Below are positions 1 through 11,900 of a stretch of DNA of 64,000 nucleotides, in pieces. The stretch's first letter is position 1, and the number at the start of each line of letters is the position of its first letter. The position numbers were made by a program, and so were the translations under genes. Under the pieces are notes generated by a model. That model saw only the letters and a program-made list of their open reading frames with translations, was not told the DNA's origin and ran no database searches. Origin of the DNA: Luidia sarsii (lineage: Eukaryota > Echinodermata > Asteroidea > Paxillosida > Luidiidae); contig OX465105.1 of assembly GCA_949987565.1 (NCBI GenBank), forward strand, positions 19,705,665-19,769,664. The letters are read 5' to 3'.

Positions 1-314
1 GACCGCCTGGTGTGGAGGCTAGTTGGCGGTCAAAGGCTGTCAGTCATGTCAGTACTGGTACTTCTCGGACACACTGCATGCAAGCACAGTCGCGCTATGC
101 TCCATTGACAATGCACAATAGGCCCCTTGGCCCCTTTTCAGGCGTATTATCCCTTGTCCAAAGCCATGCCAGTGTCTCACGTGTGCACATAGTGTAAACC
201 TTATTGCTTTACTTCACCGATGCATATTTATATTGTTCCCGTCTTTTAATTTCAAACAAATTTCAAGTCAAACAAAGAAAGGAACAAATACTGACTGCCT
301 GGCCAAGGTGGAAA
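1..314 (+). other. Intergenic, nothing recognised
   Basis: No convincing exon or repeat is visible here. Short open frames lack coding character. Confidence 0.4.
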
Positions 315-470
315 TGCTTCTGACTGGCGCCCCCACCCCAGCAAAGACTAGTTGACTACGATAGGCTGCCATCCAAGGGCTTGATAGCTCAGATGGTAAG
401 AGCGCCGTTACGCAATAACAAGGGGTCTCGGTGTTCCAAGTCCCGGTCCAGTCAATGTTTTCTTTGCTAT
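315..470 (+). mobile_element. tRNA-derived SINE copy
   Basis: The copy opens with CTTCTGACTGGCGCCCCC and AAAGACTAGTTGACT. It continues through the A-box-like TAGCTCAGATGGTAAGAGCG and a B-box-like TTCCAAGTCC, and ends in GTCCAGTCAATGTTTTCTTTGC. The same order recurs at about ten places in the window. The degenerate B box and missing acceptor pairing argue against a working tRNA gene. Confidence 0.7.
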
Positions 471-956
471 TTTTATTTGTTCTTCAAAATCATAAAACAG
501 AAAGCCACGGAGAGTGGTTACTAATGAGGAATGTCTTGCTTCTCATAGGTTTGTGAGAACGAGCCTCTTCTTAAAGCAAATAGAGAGCCTTTTTACGTAG
601 ATCTGGAGTCTCGAGGCGTCTGTGGCCTTGGCTTACTCGTGCGGGTCTTGTTTTGTCTTTCATCCACTTTTAAATGAAATCGGTTTCTGTATCAGGGTCT
701 TCTGTAAGCGTCTTCAGAGATGTGTTTTTGTTTTGTTCCTATCAGGTATGTTTCTGTCCAAATATGCATGTGATGTCTTTATTTCAATTGGAACAAAAGA
801 AGTGCATTGTAAGAGTATTGGTTTTCCTTTTGTAGCAATATGATAATTTATTGCAGCAATTTATTTTTTGCATGCTTTCTAAAAGTGCACATAAAATGTG
901 GAAATATGAACAACCATTGCCGGAAAGTACTTTTTTTGTGTGAGGTAGAATTAGTA

Positions 957-1185
957 AAAAGGGCCTGTTTAAAGCCCCTACACAACATTGGTAAGATCGA
1001 AAAACAGAAATGTTCACAGATTTACATGAAACTTATACAGTTTGAAGATGGTTATAGTAGAAACCTCGCACTGAAATTTTTCTGCCTAAAATTTTGTATT
1101 TGGGGAGAAACGAGTAAAAGAAATTGTTTACATCTTACCGAGATCTAAACTATTTTTCGGAACGGTACGGCGTTGAATGCTGCAT
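957..1185 (+). mobile_element. Half copy of the ACAACATTGG MITE family
   Basis: CACAACATTGGTAAGATCG and the following 200 bp match the reverse complement of the right half of the complete copy at 19088-19488. The rest of the element is missing. Confidence 0.6.
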
Positions 1186-1990
1186 TTTCACTGAACCTAC
1201 ATGTACAGTGCTAACTACACATAGGTGTAGGGCAAACCCTCATTGAATTACATTCTCACTGATACAAATCACCAGGCAATCGGGAAAAGCACTGAACATA
1301 GAGTGCTAACTACACATCAGAGTAGGGCAAACCCTCATTGAATTACATTCTCACTGACCAGGCAATCAGGCAAAGCACTGAGCATAGAGTGCTAGCTGCA
1401 CATCACAGTAGAGCAAAACCTCATTGAATTACATTCTCACTGATACAAATCACCAGGCAATCGGGAAAAGCACTGAACATACATGTAGAGTGCTAGCTAC
1501 ACATCAGAGTAGAGCAAAACCTCATTGAATTACATTCTCACTGATAAAAATCACCAGGCAATCGGGCAAAGATTGAGCATAGAGTGCTAGCTACACATCA
1601 CAGTAGAGCAAAACCTCATTGAATTACATCCTCATTGATATAAATCACCAGGCAATCGGGCAAAGCACTGAGCATAGAGTGCTAGCTACACATCACAGTA
1701 GGGCAAACCCTCATTGAATTACATTCTCACTGATACAAATCACCAGGCAATCGGGCAAAGCACTGAGCATAGAGTGCTAGCTACACATCACATTAGGGCA
1801 AAACCTCATTGAATTACATTCTCACTGATATAAATCACCAGGCAATCGGGCAAAGCACTGAGCATAGAGTGCTAGCTACACGTCAGTGTAGGGCAAACCC
1901 TCATTGAATTACATTCTCACTGATATAAATTACCAGGCAATTTGGCAAAGCACTGAGCATAGAGTGCTAGCTACACATAAAGTGATAATC
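1176..1990. repeat. Tandem array, about 95-bp unit, 8-9 copies
   Basis: The unit carries AGAGTGCTAGCTACACATCA, AGGGCAAACCCTCATTGAAT, TACATTCTCACTGATA and CACCAGGCAATCGGGCAAAG. Spacing of the AGAGTGCTAG core is about 95 bp from 1383 to 1965. Single diverged copies of the same sequence occur at 6955-7090, 7255-7330, 23085-23150, 23400-23470, 32460-32510 and 55715-55800, so the array is a tandem amplification of a dispersed repeat. Confidence 0.85.
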
Positions 1991-4280
1991 ATAGGACAAA
2001 CCCTCTTTGAATTTCAATCCTCCCTGTGCTGTTCAGCATCTGTTGATGTAGACCATTTGCCTGTCTGCTTTTCTAAAATCCTTTGCCCTCCCTTTTGAAG
2101 AAAAAAAGAAGAAGAAAATGTGCCTGAAATGAGTGTCTTTATATGAGGCAAACTTTTGTACCGAGGTATGGTTTTATTGGCCTACAAAACTACCACAGTG
2201 ATGCTGTTTGATGAAAATTGATAACTTGATATGCCTGACAGCTTTGGTTATAAAATTGTTTTTTTTATCATTTCCTTTTTCATTTTTTGAATATGCATGT
2301 GAAGGCCTAACCATTAAATTTTATGAAGCCACCATTGATAGTGCTTTATAATAATATCTTATTTTATAAGAAATCCCTTGCCCCTTGAAAATCGAAGCTA
2401 AAAGTTGTTCTACTTTTTCCCCTTTTTTTACATGTCCCAGCCCTTATTTCTTGCTTATCAATCGTGCATATAAGCATATTTTTTGTATAAAGGAGTTTGT
2501 ATAGTAATACCATTTTTGTTTGTTTTGATTTTTTTTTTTTTTACAAAGATAATGTGCTAACTTAAGATCTTCCGTAAGTGTATTGTCCATATTCTGTTTT
2601 CAGTAGTAGTTTTTAAAAATAATTTATCCTAAGGCATTCTTGTGGAGTATTTTTGGAGTCTTTTCAAGAATGTTGTTTTGTGTAGGAAAAACAGTGCGAA
2701 AATGTGATGCTTTTATAGTTTTGTTTGTAGAAAGAAAATCACTGTTTAGGTAAACTTTAACATTTTTATGTTAGGCTAGTCAGACTCCGTTTCAGGTTGA
2801 ACATTTAGGTGTCTCATGAATACCGTACAATCTTTAAAACGTATGAATGTCTTCAGAATGAGGCGTCTGTTCTTGCTACACTGCTATTTTCTCCGAATGT
2901 TTTGTCTCCCGGGGGAATTTAAACCCGCCGACCGTTCACATCGAACTAATTTTCTCGGGAGGAGGCCCTGTCTGTTCACACTACCAATGTTTCCCCCCCC
3001 CCCTTAGGGAGAGTTGGCGGGACAGACCTCTCACAGGTTTGCGCCATGATAGCGCACAACCCCTGGGTGACAGGCTAGCCCAACCTCGGATTCACGCTTC
3101 TTCCTCTTTGCTTGGGTAGGAAAAAGCGTGAAGTTGCAGCTTTCTGGAAAGCAGGGTCACGACCTTCTCCACCTTAATTTTCTTCGTGGAGATCCCTGTA
3201 GTGTTAAAAAAAAGGCTTAAAATGTATGCACTCGGTTTCCATTGGAAACAATAATAATAATCGGAGGGGCCAAATTTACATGTTGACCAGACGTTCTTTT
3301 ACAAGTGGTATCTCAGGTTCAATGTGTAAATGGGAAGAACAGAAATGATATCAGTTTCAGTGGCTACTTGGCCCTTTTTTCACAAGCCTGGCTTGGGCTT
3401 TGGGTCCAGTCTTGTCTCTGTCATCCAAAAGCTGGATTGGAGATTCATTGTTGAAAGTTGAAGCTTGGGAGCAGTTTTTCTTTGGTTCAAAATGGAGTAT
3501 CTGTCATCTCTAAAACTGAAGCCAAAACCATCCTGTTTTCATGCTAATGGTTTGATGTCATCAAACGCATCCTTACTTACGACCAGTCAGAAGATGACGA
3601 GTGATCATATATAGAAACTGTAACGCCAGTCGACTCTACGGTGGGTTATCCATCGTAAGTTGAGCTACGATGCGTCGTAAGGCTTTGTGAAATCCACGCT
3701 TGGTTTCTCTAAGATGGGTGAAAGAAATGGAGACAAAGCTGCAGCCGGAACCTAAGTCATTTTTTTTTTTTTGGTGGGGGGGAAGGGTCATTTCAGGTAT
3801 TCAGTGCAATACTCATCCATATGTGAAAATAGGAGTGGTGCGTGTTGTTCACATTGCAGTAATCCAGCAGAGGGTCTGTCGTTTCGTCTGCTGGGATCGT
3901 GACATGAATTCTTGAGTTTTGCATTTTGGTCGTTTTAGTCAAGAAAGCAATTTGCAATTTGTTTGTTGGTCAATATTACTTTAACCTGGCAATCTACTAA
4001 TAACTGTGTTTCTCGAGACTAGTGTGCAAGAGTGTTACAGGCAATTGTGGAGGTTACAATTTTGGGTATTGGTTCCCACAAGGCACGTTGACTTTTTTAT
4101 ACCAAAGGTGACTCGGTATCACAGGTTTGGCAATTGAGGGTTGGTTTTCTTTCTTTCTTTCTGGAAGATTGTCTGTAACCTGATTAGTTGCCTAATTAAT
4201 TGCCTTGTGTGGTGTGGCCTTCTGCCTTTATCTCACAGTACGTCTTAGAGCCATTTTATACTGGTATGTGGCGTAGCAGT
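1991..4280. other. AT-rich intergenic DNA
   Basis: No coding exon is seen. At 3360-3500 and 3715-3770 there are fragments of the GGCTTNGGCTC family with adjacent T runs, and a C run lies at 2993-3003. The rest shows nothing I can name. Confidence 0.4.
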
Positions 4281-4595
4281 TTAAAGGTAGGGTCCACCAT
4301 TTGCGAAGGTCAAAGATTCGCTTTCATACTTTGCTAAACTAAATGTATTCATAAGAAAACACCTGCGTACCTCTCAGCTTAATCTGCCAATCATGTCATG
4401 AGAAAATTTAAGGTAAACTCTTTGTTTCAACGATTGCTCCACGGTACGATAATTGGAAGTTCAAAAACGGCAGATTTTCTTGTGCTAGAATTTCACGGAG
4501 TGTCTGATACCATGACAAACTTCTGTAAAGTCATTTCTGAAATTTGGAATGTCCGGAAATTGGGCACTTCTACAAATGGTGTACCCTCCCTTCAA
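4281..4595. mobile_element. TTAA-type MITE, 315 bp
   Basis: The left end is TTAAAGGTAGGGTCCACC followed by ATTTGCG. The right end is the inverse (AAATGGTGTACCCTCCCTTCAA). The interior has no coding capacity. The same terminal repeats bound elements at 8125-8437 and 31958-32211. Confidence 0.7.
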
Positions 4596-5145
4596 CAGTC
4601 TCTCATTTCTTCAAAGTTAAAGAACCGGTTTTGAAATAACTCTTCACATTACATAGATCACCTTTACGACAGAAAGATGACTCTTACATGCTTGGCCAAA
4701 AAGATAAATATTCCTATCTTCAAATTACTCATTTTATCATGTCTGAAGCAAGTGCATAGACTACATATGTACACAAATTGTACATACTGAAATGTTTATT
4801 GGTTTATGTAGTATATATACACTCAAAAGACTTTTCACATTTCTTATATATATATATAGTGTGTAAGTGTAATTATGTATTCTAACATTCACTTTAATAC
4901 CGGTACTTGCAAAAATGTTCAGATTAAATGAACTGCTTATCGTTCACTTCTAAATGGTACTTCTGTGCCTAAGATTGAAGACTGGAGAGTAAGGCATGGT
5001 GTGGTTGATTTATTAGGCCTTGCAGACAGTCACTGTGTTAGGTTTAAAGTGCCATGTTTTAATTGACATTAATATGAGCAATGTGTCTGATCATGTTGCA
5101 TGTTGTCTTACCCAGGGTCTTCAATTGACAGCAAAAAAGCGGGGA
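4596..5145. other. Intergenic, nothing recognised
   Basis: AT-rich sequence with a short TA run at 4845-4857. No exon or named repeat is seen. Confidence 0.4.
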
Positions 5146-5610
5146 GAGATCCCTCCCTCTCTGCCCTTTCCCTCATCCTCTTTCCTTCCACCCCTCCCTT
5201 CCTCTCCCAACCTCCCGATCTCTCCCCTATCGCCCTCCCTCTCTCTCCTCCCCTCCCTTTCCCTTCCAGTACCCTCCCTCTCTTTCCTCCTCTCCCCTAC
5301 CTACATGTATCCCCCTTCCCCTCGCTTTCCCTATCGCCCTCTCTCCAGTATCTTCCTCCCCCTCTCCCCTCCCTTCATATCCCCTCCCTCTCTCCCTCCG
5401 TACCCCCTTTCCCTTCCTCTCATATCCTCCCTCTCACTCTCCCCTCCCTTCATTTCCCCCTATCCCCTTTCCCTTCCTCCCATATCCTCCCTCTCTCTCC
5501 CCTCCCTTCATCTCTCCCTATCTCCTTTCCTTTCCTCCCATATCCTCCATCCCCCTCAATCCCTCTCCCTCTCTCCCCCTCCCTCTCTTTCCCCTCTCAT
5601 GACGAAGCCA
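5146..5610. repeat. Pyrimidine tract, CCCTCCCTCTC-type
   Basis: About 450 bp are almost wholly C/T on the plus strand, built from CCCTCCCTCTCTC-like words with irregular spacing. The open frames across it (proline/serine/leucine strings) are a consequence of composition, not genes. Such tracts can form triplex DNA. Confidence 0.85.
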
Positions 5611-6954
5611 TCCGTCTAGACTCTGCAGGAGGCTAAAATAAAAAGTTCAGACATTGCATGCAACCAGAGATCCCAAGTGTAGCTGTACAGTGTATAATGA
5701 CTGACTACACCTCCAAGGATGAAATACTTACTCAAGAGCCAAATTGTGAGTTCCCCAAAGTGTGTCCCAGTCAGTCCAAAAACAATAGTCAAACTCACCA
5801 GCTTATAAGCTTCTCCACCACCAAGTCCAAGGCATTCTCCTGATGGCGGCCAGCGATTACTGGAAGTCCCGAAACGTTGAGTTATCACTCGGGTTCTTTT
5901 CGGAACCATACCACTTCCCAAAGAGACCATATACACGGTGTCACCGCAAACCCTCCGATATTGTTTCAACTACCATGCAAAGCCTTAAGTCTTATTCAAA
6001 CTCAAGCAATCGTTCTTCTAGACACTCACCAACCTTCCAAGGACATGCTGAGCCAATTTTAAGTCGAACCCCAAAAATCAGTTTGTTGGACGATGCAGCT
6101 CCCACAAAATTGTCGCCAAAATTCTTGGCCTCTATGTAAAGCATAAAAGGGAAGTAACAAAAACTACATAACAATTGCACAAACTTCACGCAGTTTTGTA
6201 ATTCTTACATCTCCAATTTTTTGTTTCCTTTTAATAATCCTTCATCAGCTGGACTTAAGTAAATTCACAAAAAAATATGAAAAAATGGTTAGCAACAAGG
6301 TACACACCAAAAGCTAAAGCTAAATTGGTTCAACTGCGTCTTCGTTTTTTTTTTAGTTTAAAATGGCAAGTTTGGAAGTTTTGAAATTCCCTTTGGGACA
6401 TTGCCCTGTTAAAACCAAACAAAATAACAGGATTCTCCAAAGCCTGGTGAAAAAAAATTCTAAAAACAAAGAGAAAAATCTAAGAAATACTTGGCTACGA
6501 GTGAACTGCGCTACATGAGGCTAGCTACAACTTAAATGATTTTTTCCCCCACCAAATCATGTCAGTGCAACAGCATTGAATCTTCAGTGACAACTTGTTT
6601 CATTTGATTTCTGTCTCTCTTTTCTTCGAGGTAATTCACAGGCGGCCAAAAAAAGGAGAACAAAAAATGGATACTTTTGATGAAAGAAATGACAACCACT
6701 TGCACTGAATCACGACAGGAGGCTCTTGCTGATAATGCTTGGTTGAAAGAGAGGGTGGTTAGCTCCATAACAGTAGCCAATATCCCCCATCCCCTCTCTG
6801 TTGGTCAGGAAGCATGTAGGGCCTTTTAAGAGAGAAAAACCCTAATCCACCCGTCGGCATTGAGGTGGAGCTTGAACCCCAGGCCGAAGTAATGATAGGC
6901 CAGGGATGTCCTCAAGACAACGAGGATGCCAGAGCCTTAGGCGGAAATCAAATT
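5611..6954. other. Intergenic with a fragment of the GGTGTCACCGCAAACC family
   Basis: 5935-5990 carries ACGGTGTCACCGCAAACC and the ACCATGCAAAGCCTTAAGTC word found also at the edge of the 8638-8782 hairpin element. The rest is unassigned. Confidence 0.4.
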
Positions 6955-7330
6955 TTGAATTCATTGAGGGTTTGCCCTTCTCAATGCATAATAGATACAC
7001 TGTGATTTTGCATTCGAGAATGAACTGCAAGAAGGGTTTGCCCTACTCAGTAAAGTAAACACTATGCTCAGTGCTTTGCCCGATTGCCCAATGAAAAAAA
7101 AAAAGACAGGCAGCTCGGGCAGGATTTGAACCCGCGACTCCTGCTTTCTGGTGCAGACGTCTTCACCACTGGACCGCTGAGCTGGTCAGGGTCTTAAGGC
7201 TGATTCAAATCTGTACAGTGGCAGGTACCGTGCTGCATCAGGATTTTGCGTAGAGGAGAATGTATTTCAGGAAGGGTTTGGCCCGGTTGAGGCATAATAA
7301 GCATTGAATGCTCAGTGCTAGGCACTCTTC
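6955..7330 (-). repeat. Diverged copies of the 95-bp repeat and a tRNA-like sequence
   Basis: 6955-7090 and 7255-7330 match the unit of the 1176-1990 array in inverse orientation. Between them, about 7110-7190 on the minus strand, is a tRNA-like block: a CAGCTC/GAGCTG acceptor-like pairing, an A-box-like GCGGTCCAGTGGTGAAGAC, a B box GGGTTCAAATCC and a following T run. The anticodon loop is irregular, so I read it as a tRNA-derived repeat rather than a gene. Confidence 0.5.
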
Positions 7331-8124
7331 AGAAGATGGCCACAGCATCCTGGTTTGAAGTCTTATGTTCACCAGTTCACCTCGGAGCCACACTTCTTCT
7401 TTCAAGGAGAAACAATTCACAATTCAAATTTTCAACGTAATACGGTCACACAAAATGTGTACTTGATTAATCCAAAATTTGCAAATTTTTGTGCGAACTT
7501 AAGACACATAGACTGCACTGCGCAGTTTGGAACCTGTTGCACTGTCACGACAACTTCATTCGGCAAATTATTTCCATTAAGTCCATCCGTTGCTGTCTAG
7601 AATGTTCACGTTTCACACATTAAAAAAAGAAAGAAGGAAAAACAATATTAAAAAAAAAAGAAATATTTGTCCAAACGGAGTCCTTGGATAATGAAAATAG
7701 TTTATGAAATATATTTCCTGACCAAATCTTGTGACACCTTCTCGGACCAGGAATGACAGACTCGGTCTCTCTCCTGAAGATTCCTTCAATCCTTCCTTCC
7801 TCTTTCCTCAATTCTATTTTAAGTCATTGTTACAGGTACAAAACAAAAAGAGAGAGAATGCGACAATCCTCAGTGTTGCCACTTGCTCAATTCCATATAT
7901 ACATAATGGCCGACGCCATTTATAAACCTATGTACACGGGCTAACTGATGACGTCTGCTGGTAAAAGAGATTGTTTCCAGAATCCAAACATTGAGGTACA
8001 GCACTCAAACAGCTGAGTTTCTTCAAGTTCATAATAACCACTTCCATGTGCTTCTCCTTTTCCTTGAAGTGTCTCGAGAGAAAATGTTTGAAGTGTTTGA
8101 ATCTTAGCATCATTGGCACATATA
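7331..8124. other. Intergenic, nothing recognised
   Basis: AT-rich sequence. Short open frames on both strands lack coding character. Confidence 0.4.
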
Positions 8125-8437
8125 TTAAAGGTAGGGTACACCATTTGCGTTCCAAATTTGAAAAATTACTCACTTATCAGGATTTTTTTTAATGGTATCA
8201 GACATTCCTTGAAATTTACGTAAAAAAAGGGGAAATTTGTTGAATTTCCAACGATCGTTCCATGCAGCGGTTGTCGGAACAAATAGTTCATTTTACAAAT
8301 TCTGCCCTCTATGTCATTTCATTTCGTTTTCACAGTTTTTCTCATCACAAATTTACCCACGTATCATGTATACGTTGAGTTTGATTAAGTATGGAAGCGA
8401 TTCGTTGACATTCACAAATGAGGTACCCTACCTTGAA
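8125..8437. mobile_element. TTAA-type MITE, 313 bp
   Basis: It begins TTAAAGGTAGGGTACACC and ends GGTACCCTACCTTGAA, the inverse with one change in the TTAA. The interior has no coding capacity. Confidence 0.7.
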
Positions 8438-8637
8438 ATGATATTGAAGATCTTTCAATTGAAACATTCTCAACAGGCAATTGCTTTACAGAAGTGTCAT
8501 ACTCAGTCCACGTGCCCTATGACCCGGGCACTGAAATGAAAAAAAAATAGTGCTCTAAAGGTGGGATTTTGTTGGCAATAGTCCAACAGGGCACACAATT
8601 TTCCCGAGTAAGAATCGGCACGGACATCATTCTGTAA

Positions 8638-8782
8638 GTGGAGGGTTTGCGGTGACGCCATGTGGCACTTCTCTTTCAAGGAGTGTGGCTCTGAAGTCGA
8701 TAACTCAGAGTTACCCACTCCTTTTCAGAGCCACACTCCTTCTCGAAAGAGAAGTGCTGGCGTCACCGCAAACCTTCCACTT
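8638..8782. mobile_element. Long hairpin element downstream of the ARL6IP4 stop
   Basis: Two arms of about 55 bp pair: GGTTTGCGGTGACGCCATGT on the left with GCTGGCGTCACCGCAAACC on the right, and AGGAGTGTGGCTCTGAA with TTCAGAGCCACACTCCTT. The spacer is about 30 bp. A related diverged hairpin lies at 32868-33050. It sits 135-280 bp past the ARL6IP4 stop and so is probably in its 3' UTR. Confidence 0.75.
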
Positions 8783-8915
8783 GGTATTTCCACCATGCAA
8801 ACCTTCAAGTCTAATGTCTTGTGCACCCCATACACGTACATGGCAGGGACACGGAGATTCCACTAATTTTTTTCCCTTCTTCCTTAGATCAGGAGACTGA
8901 CTTGATGAAAGCTGT

Positions 8916-11900
8916 CTAGTACCTATGGAGACCAAGACTTCTCTGGTAGGAGGCGCCGTCACCCCTCGTTGCTTGCTGCAGTGAGAAGAACGATAAAAAT
9001 AAATAAGGAAACTAACTTCTTTTTTTTAGAATACGATGCAGTGTTTTGACAGTATCTACGTCTTAAACTGGCCGGTTGGGAAACTCGACTCAAGTTTTCA
9101 ACTGGCGCCTATCTTTTAAAGGGCCGCTTGTCTTTCTAATTATAGCAAGACGGCCAAAAAGAATCAAACGAGATTTGCATCCGCTTTATTTTGCACCGAC
9201 CACAAAGACAAAAAAATGGAATCTGAAGACGAGTTGGCCAGAGGGCCTGCCGTCACTCTCTGAGAGCGAACTGATGGTATCTTACCTTGTTTATCTGTCG
9301 GTGTCTGTCTCGACTGACTATTTCCTCGACGATTTCTCCATCTCCCCTCACAAGCCTGAAATAAAGAAAGATTAATCAGTCTCAACAACTTTGAAAGGGT
9401 CTCGCATTTTGAGACTAGCAGGACCCATCTCCGGGTGGAGAATGACGTTCAGTTAAAAGGAAAACTTCCTCATTCTAACTTGATTGCTGTGTCAACATGA
9501 GACATGGCTTTCTGTACGTCCCTGATTCAACTTTGGACTCCAAATTCAAAAACGGGCAGGTACGGTAGGTCACAAGTTGAGGGACGACAGGGCTCGATTT
9601 TTCAGAAGAAAAAAAATGGACTAGACAACAGGTCTAGTAACTGAAGACTCTTACTGGACCTGAACTATTTTTACAAGACCTGTGCGTTAAATAAGAAAGA
9701 AAAAAAATACACATTTTGCAGTGAGGGGAATAATGGTCATAAGATAATGTTGGTTACTTGAACCGGTCAAAGTCAAAGTTATACATGTATTTGACTGCCA
9801 ATTTCTTCACAGTGCAAGAAAAAAAACCCACTAGAGAGCCGAAAGGGTGACAGGGTTTATGGTATATCCACACCGCTTGATTTGAGGGGAGATCTGAGGA
9901 GGTTAACGTGTGCCTTTGCTGACCTGTGTCTCCCGGTGTCATCGTCGTACACCCGCCGCGTTCTACTCTGCTGCCTCTCGTACTCTTGCTTCGTCATCGG
10001 AGCCAAGGAACGGGCCGGCGGGGAACGACGTTCACCACCTGAGACCAAAAACCACGAGGGGGGGGGGGGGAGAAATGTCGGTGAATGGTTTGATAGGGGA
10101 TTGGAATCTTATAGCCATAGCCTTGAAGCATAATGACCGATGAATTCGACTCGGGGCAAGTTGAAGTGGCTCAAATGGATTTGCTTCCTTACAATGGTAG
10201 GGAGGTTGAGCTATTGTTCATTGAGTAACGGTAGTTGAAGATGGAGAGAAAGATCTGACCGTCAGAATGGACGAGGTTTTAAGCTAATCATGGTGAAGGT
10301 GAGAATGGGTTGGGGTGAATTTATTTACTAATAATAGTTTTTAAAAGTCTGCGTGAGAAGTATCAGGGGACTAGACGTTTTGGATGAAGTCTGCTCTATC
10401 CATTGTCAGAACCGTGCATGGACGTCGTGAGGGATTTGGGGATTCTCTGGGATTTTTTTGGGGGGAGCTTACCCGATGCCAAGTTGAGAAGCTTGGCCTG
10501 GATGCCCGAGATGGATGGCCCGATGATGTCGCCGGACGAGTGCCTGCCTCGCTCTTCTCTACCTCGCTCTTCTCTACCTCGCTCCCCTCTGCCTCGCTCC
10601 TCTCTGCCTCGCTCCTCTCTGGCCCGCTCCTCTCTGGCTCTGGCTCGCTCTTCCCTGGCTCGCTTGCTCCTCTTCCCGCCCCTGGGCCTCCGGTCCTTGC
10701 CCCTCTTCTTGGCCTTCCTCCGCTCCCCCTTGTCCCTCCGCCGGCGCCTCCGCTTCTTCTCCTTCTGCTTGGCCCTCTCCACATCCCTCTCCCGCTCGCG
10801 CCGTCTTCGCTTCTTCCGCTTCTTGTCGACAGCCAACGGCTTCCTCTTGGCGGCGGGCGAAGGCGGCCGCCGCCGGTGGTGCTGGGCGACGCCGTCCTCG
10901 TCGCCACCGACGTCGCGGTCGCGGGCCGGCCAGTCCTGCTGGTACCTGTGGCCGTCGTCCATCCGCTGGTCGTGGTAGCGGGCCTGGCCGTCTCGCCGCT
11001 CGTCCCAGCCGCCGTCGTGCCGGCCGTCCGGCGACGGGCTCCGGTGTCTTGCCCCCCGGCCACCAGAGGAGGCGGCGGTGGCGGAGGCGGCTTTGTGGCC
11101 GGCGTGGCGGTCCGCCGCAGGCTCGGGCTCCCACTCCCAGCAGCCGCGCTCGTAGCTGAAGTACTCCCGGCCGCTGGCCGTCTTGGCCGTCTCCTGGCGG
11201 TCCCTGTCCGATTGGCGGTCGCGGTCCCTGTCTGATTGGCGGTCGCGGTCCCTGTCTGACTGGCGGTCGCGGTCCCTGTCTGACTGGCGGTCGCGCTCCC
11301 TGCCATTGGATCCCGTTTTGTTTGCGGAGTGCGAGTGCTCTCGGGGCCGGTCCTGGGACGCCCGGCTCCAGGTGGGCTCGTGTCGGTCCCCGTCCCGTCG
11401 GTAGTCGGGCTCCCTGCTGGCCCGCAACTTGGCCTGGGGGTGGGCGTACTCTTCCTGTGTGTAGTACCGCGACGACTCGCTGGCTATCCGGTCGCCTCGC
11501 CGGTCGTCCTCGCGCCGTCGGCTGGTGCTTTCTCGCTCGTGCCGGTAGGCGTCCTCTCGGGGCGGCTCGGGCGGGCGGTCGTAGTCGCGGTCGTAGTAGC
11601 GCTCCCTCTCCTGGCGCGAGCCGGAGTGGCTCCGCCTGTCGCGCTCTAACCGGGACGGGTCGCGCTCTAACCGGGACGGGTCGCGCTCTAACCGGGACGG
11701 GTCGCGCTCCAATCGGGACGGGTCACGCTCTGATCGGGACTGGTCGCGCTCTGATCGGGACTGGTCGCGCTCTAATCGGGACTGGTCGCGCTCCGATCGC
11801 GACGGGTCCCGCTCCGATCGGGACGGGTCGCGCTCCGATCGGGACGGGTAGCGCTCCGATCGTGACGGGTCGCGTTCGGCGTGCCTCGAGTAGCGATCTG

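Noticed and set aside
5020..5636. Proline/serine/leucine-rich ORFs of 178-199 aa
   Set aside because: Caused by the pyrimidine tract. No start context or conserved motif.
10396..10472. C-terminal 25 codons after the ARL6IP4 exon 1 donor
   Set aside because: They follow a strong GTAAGC donor, and the spliced path restores the conserved family C-terminus.
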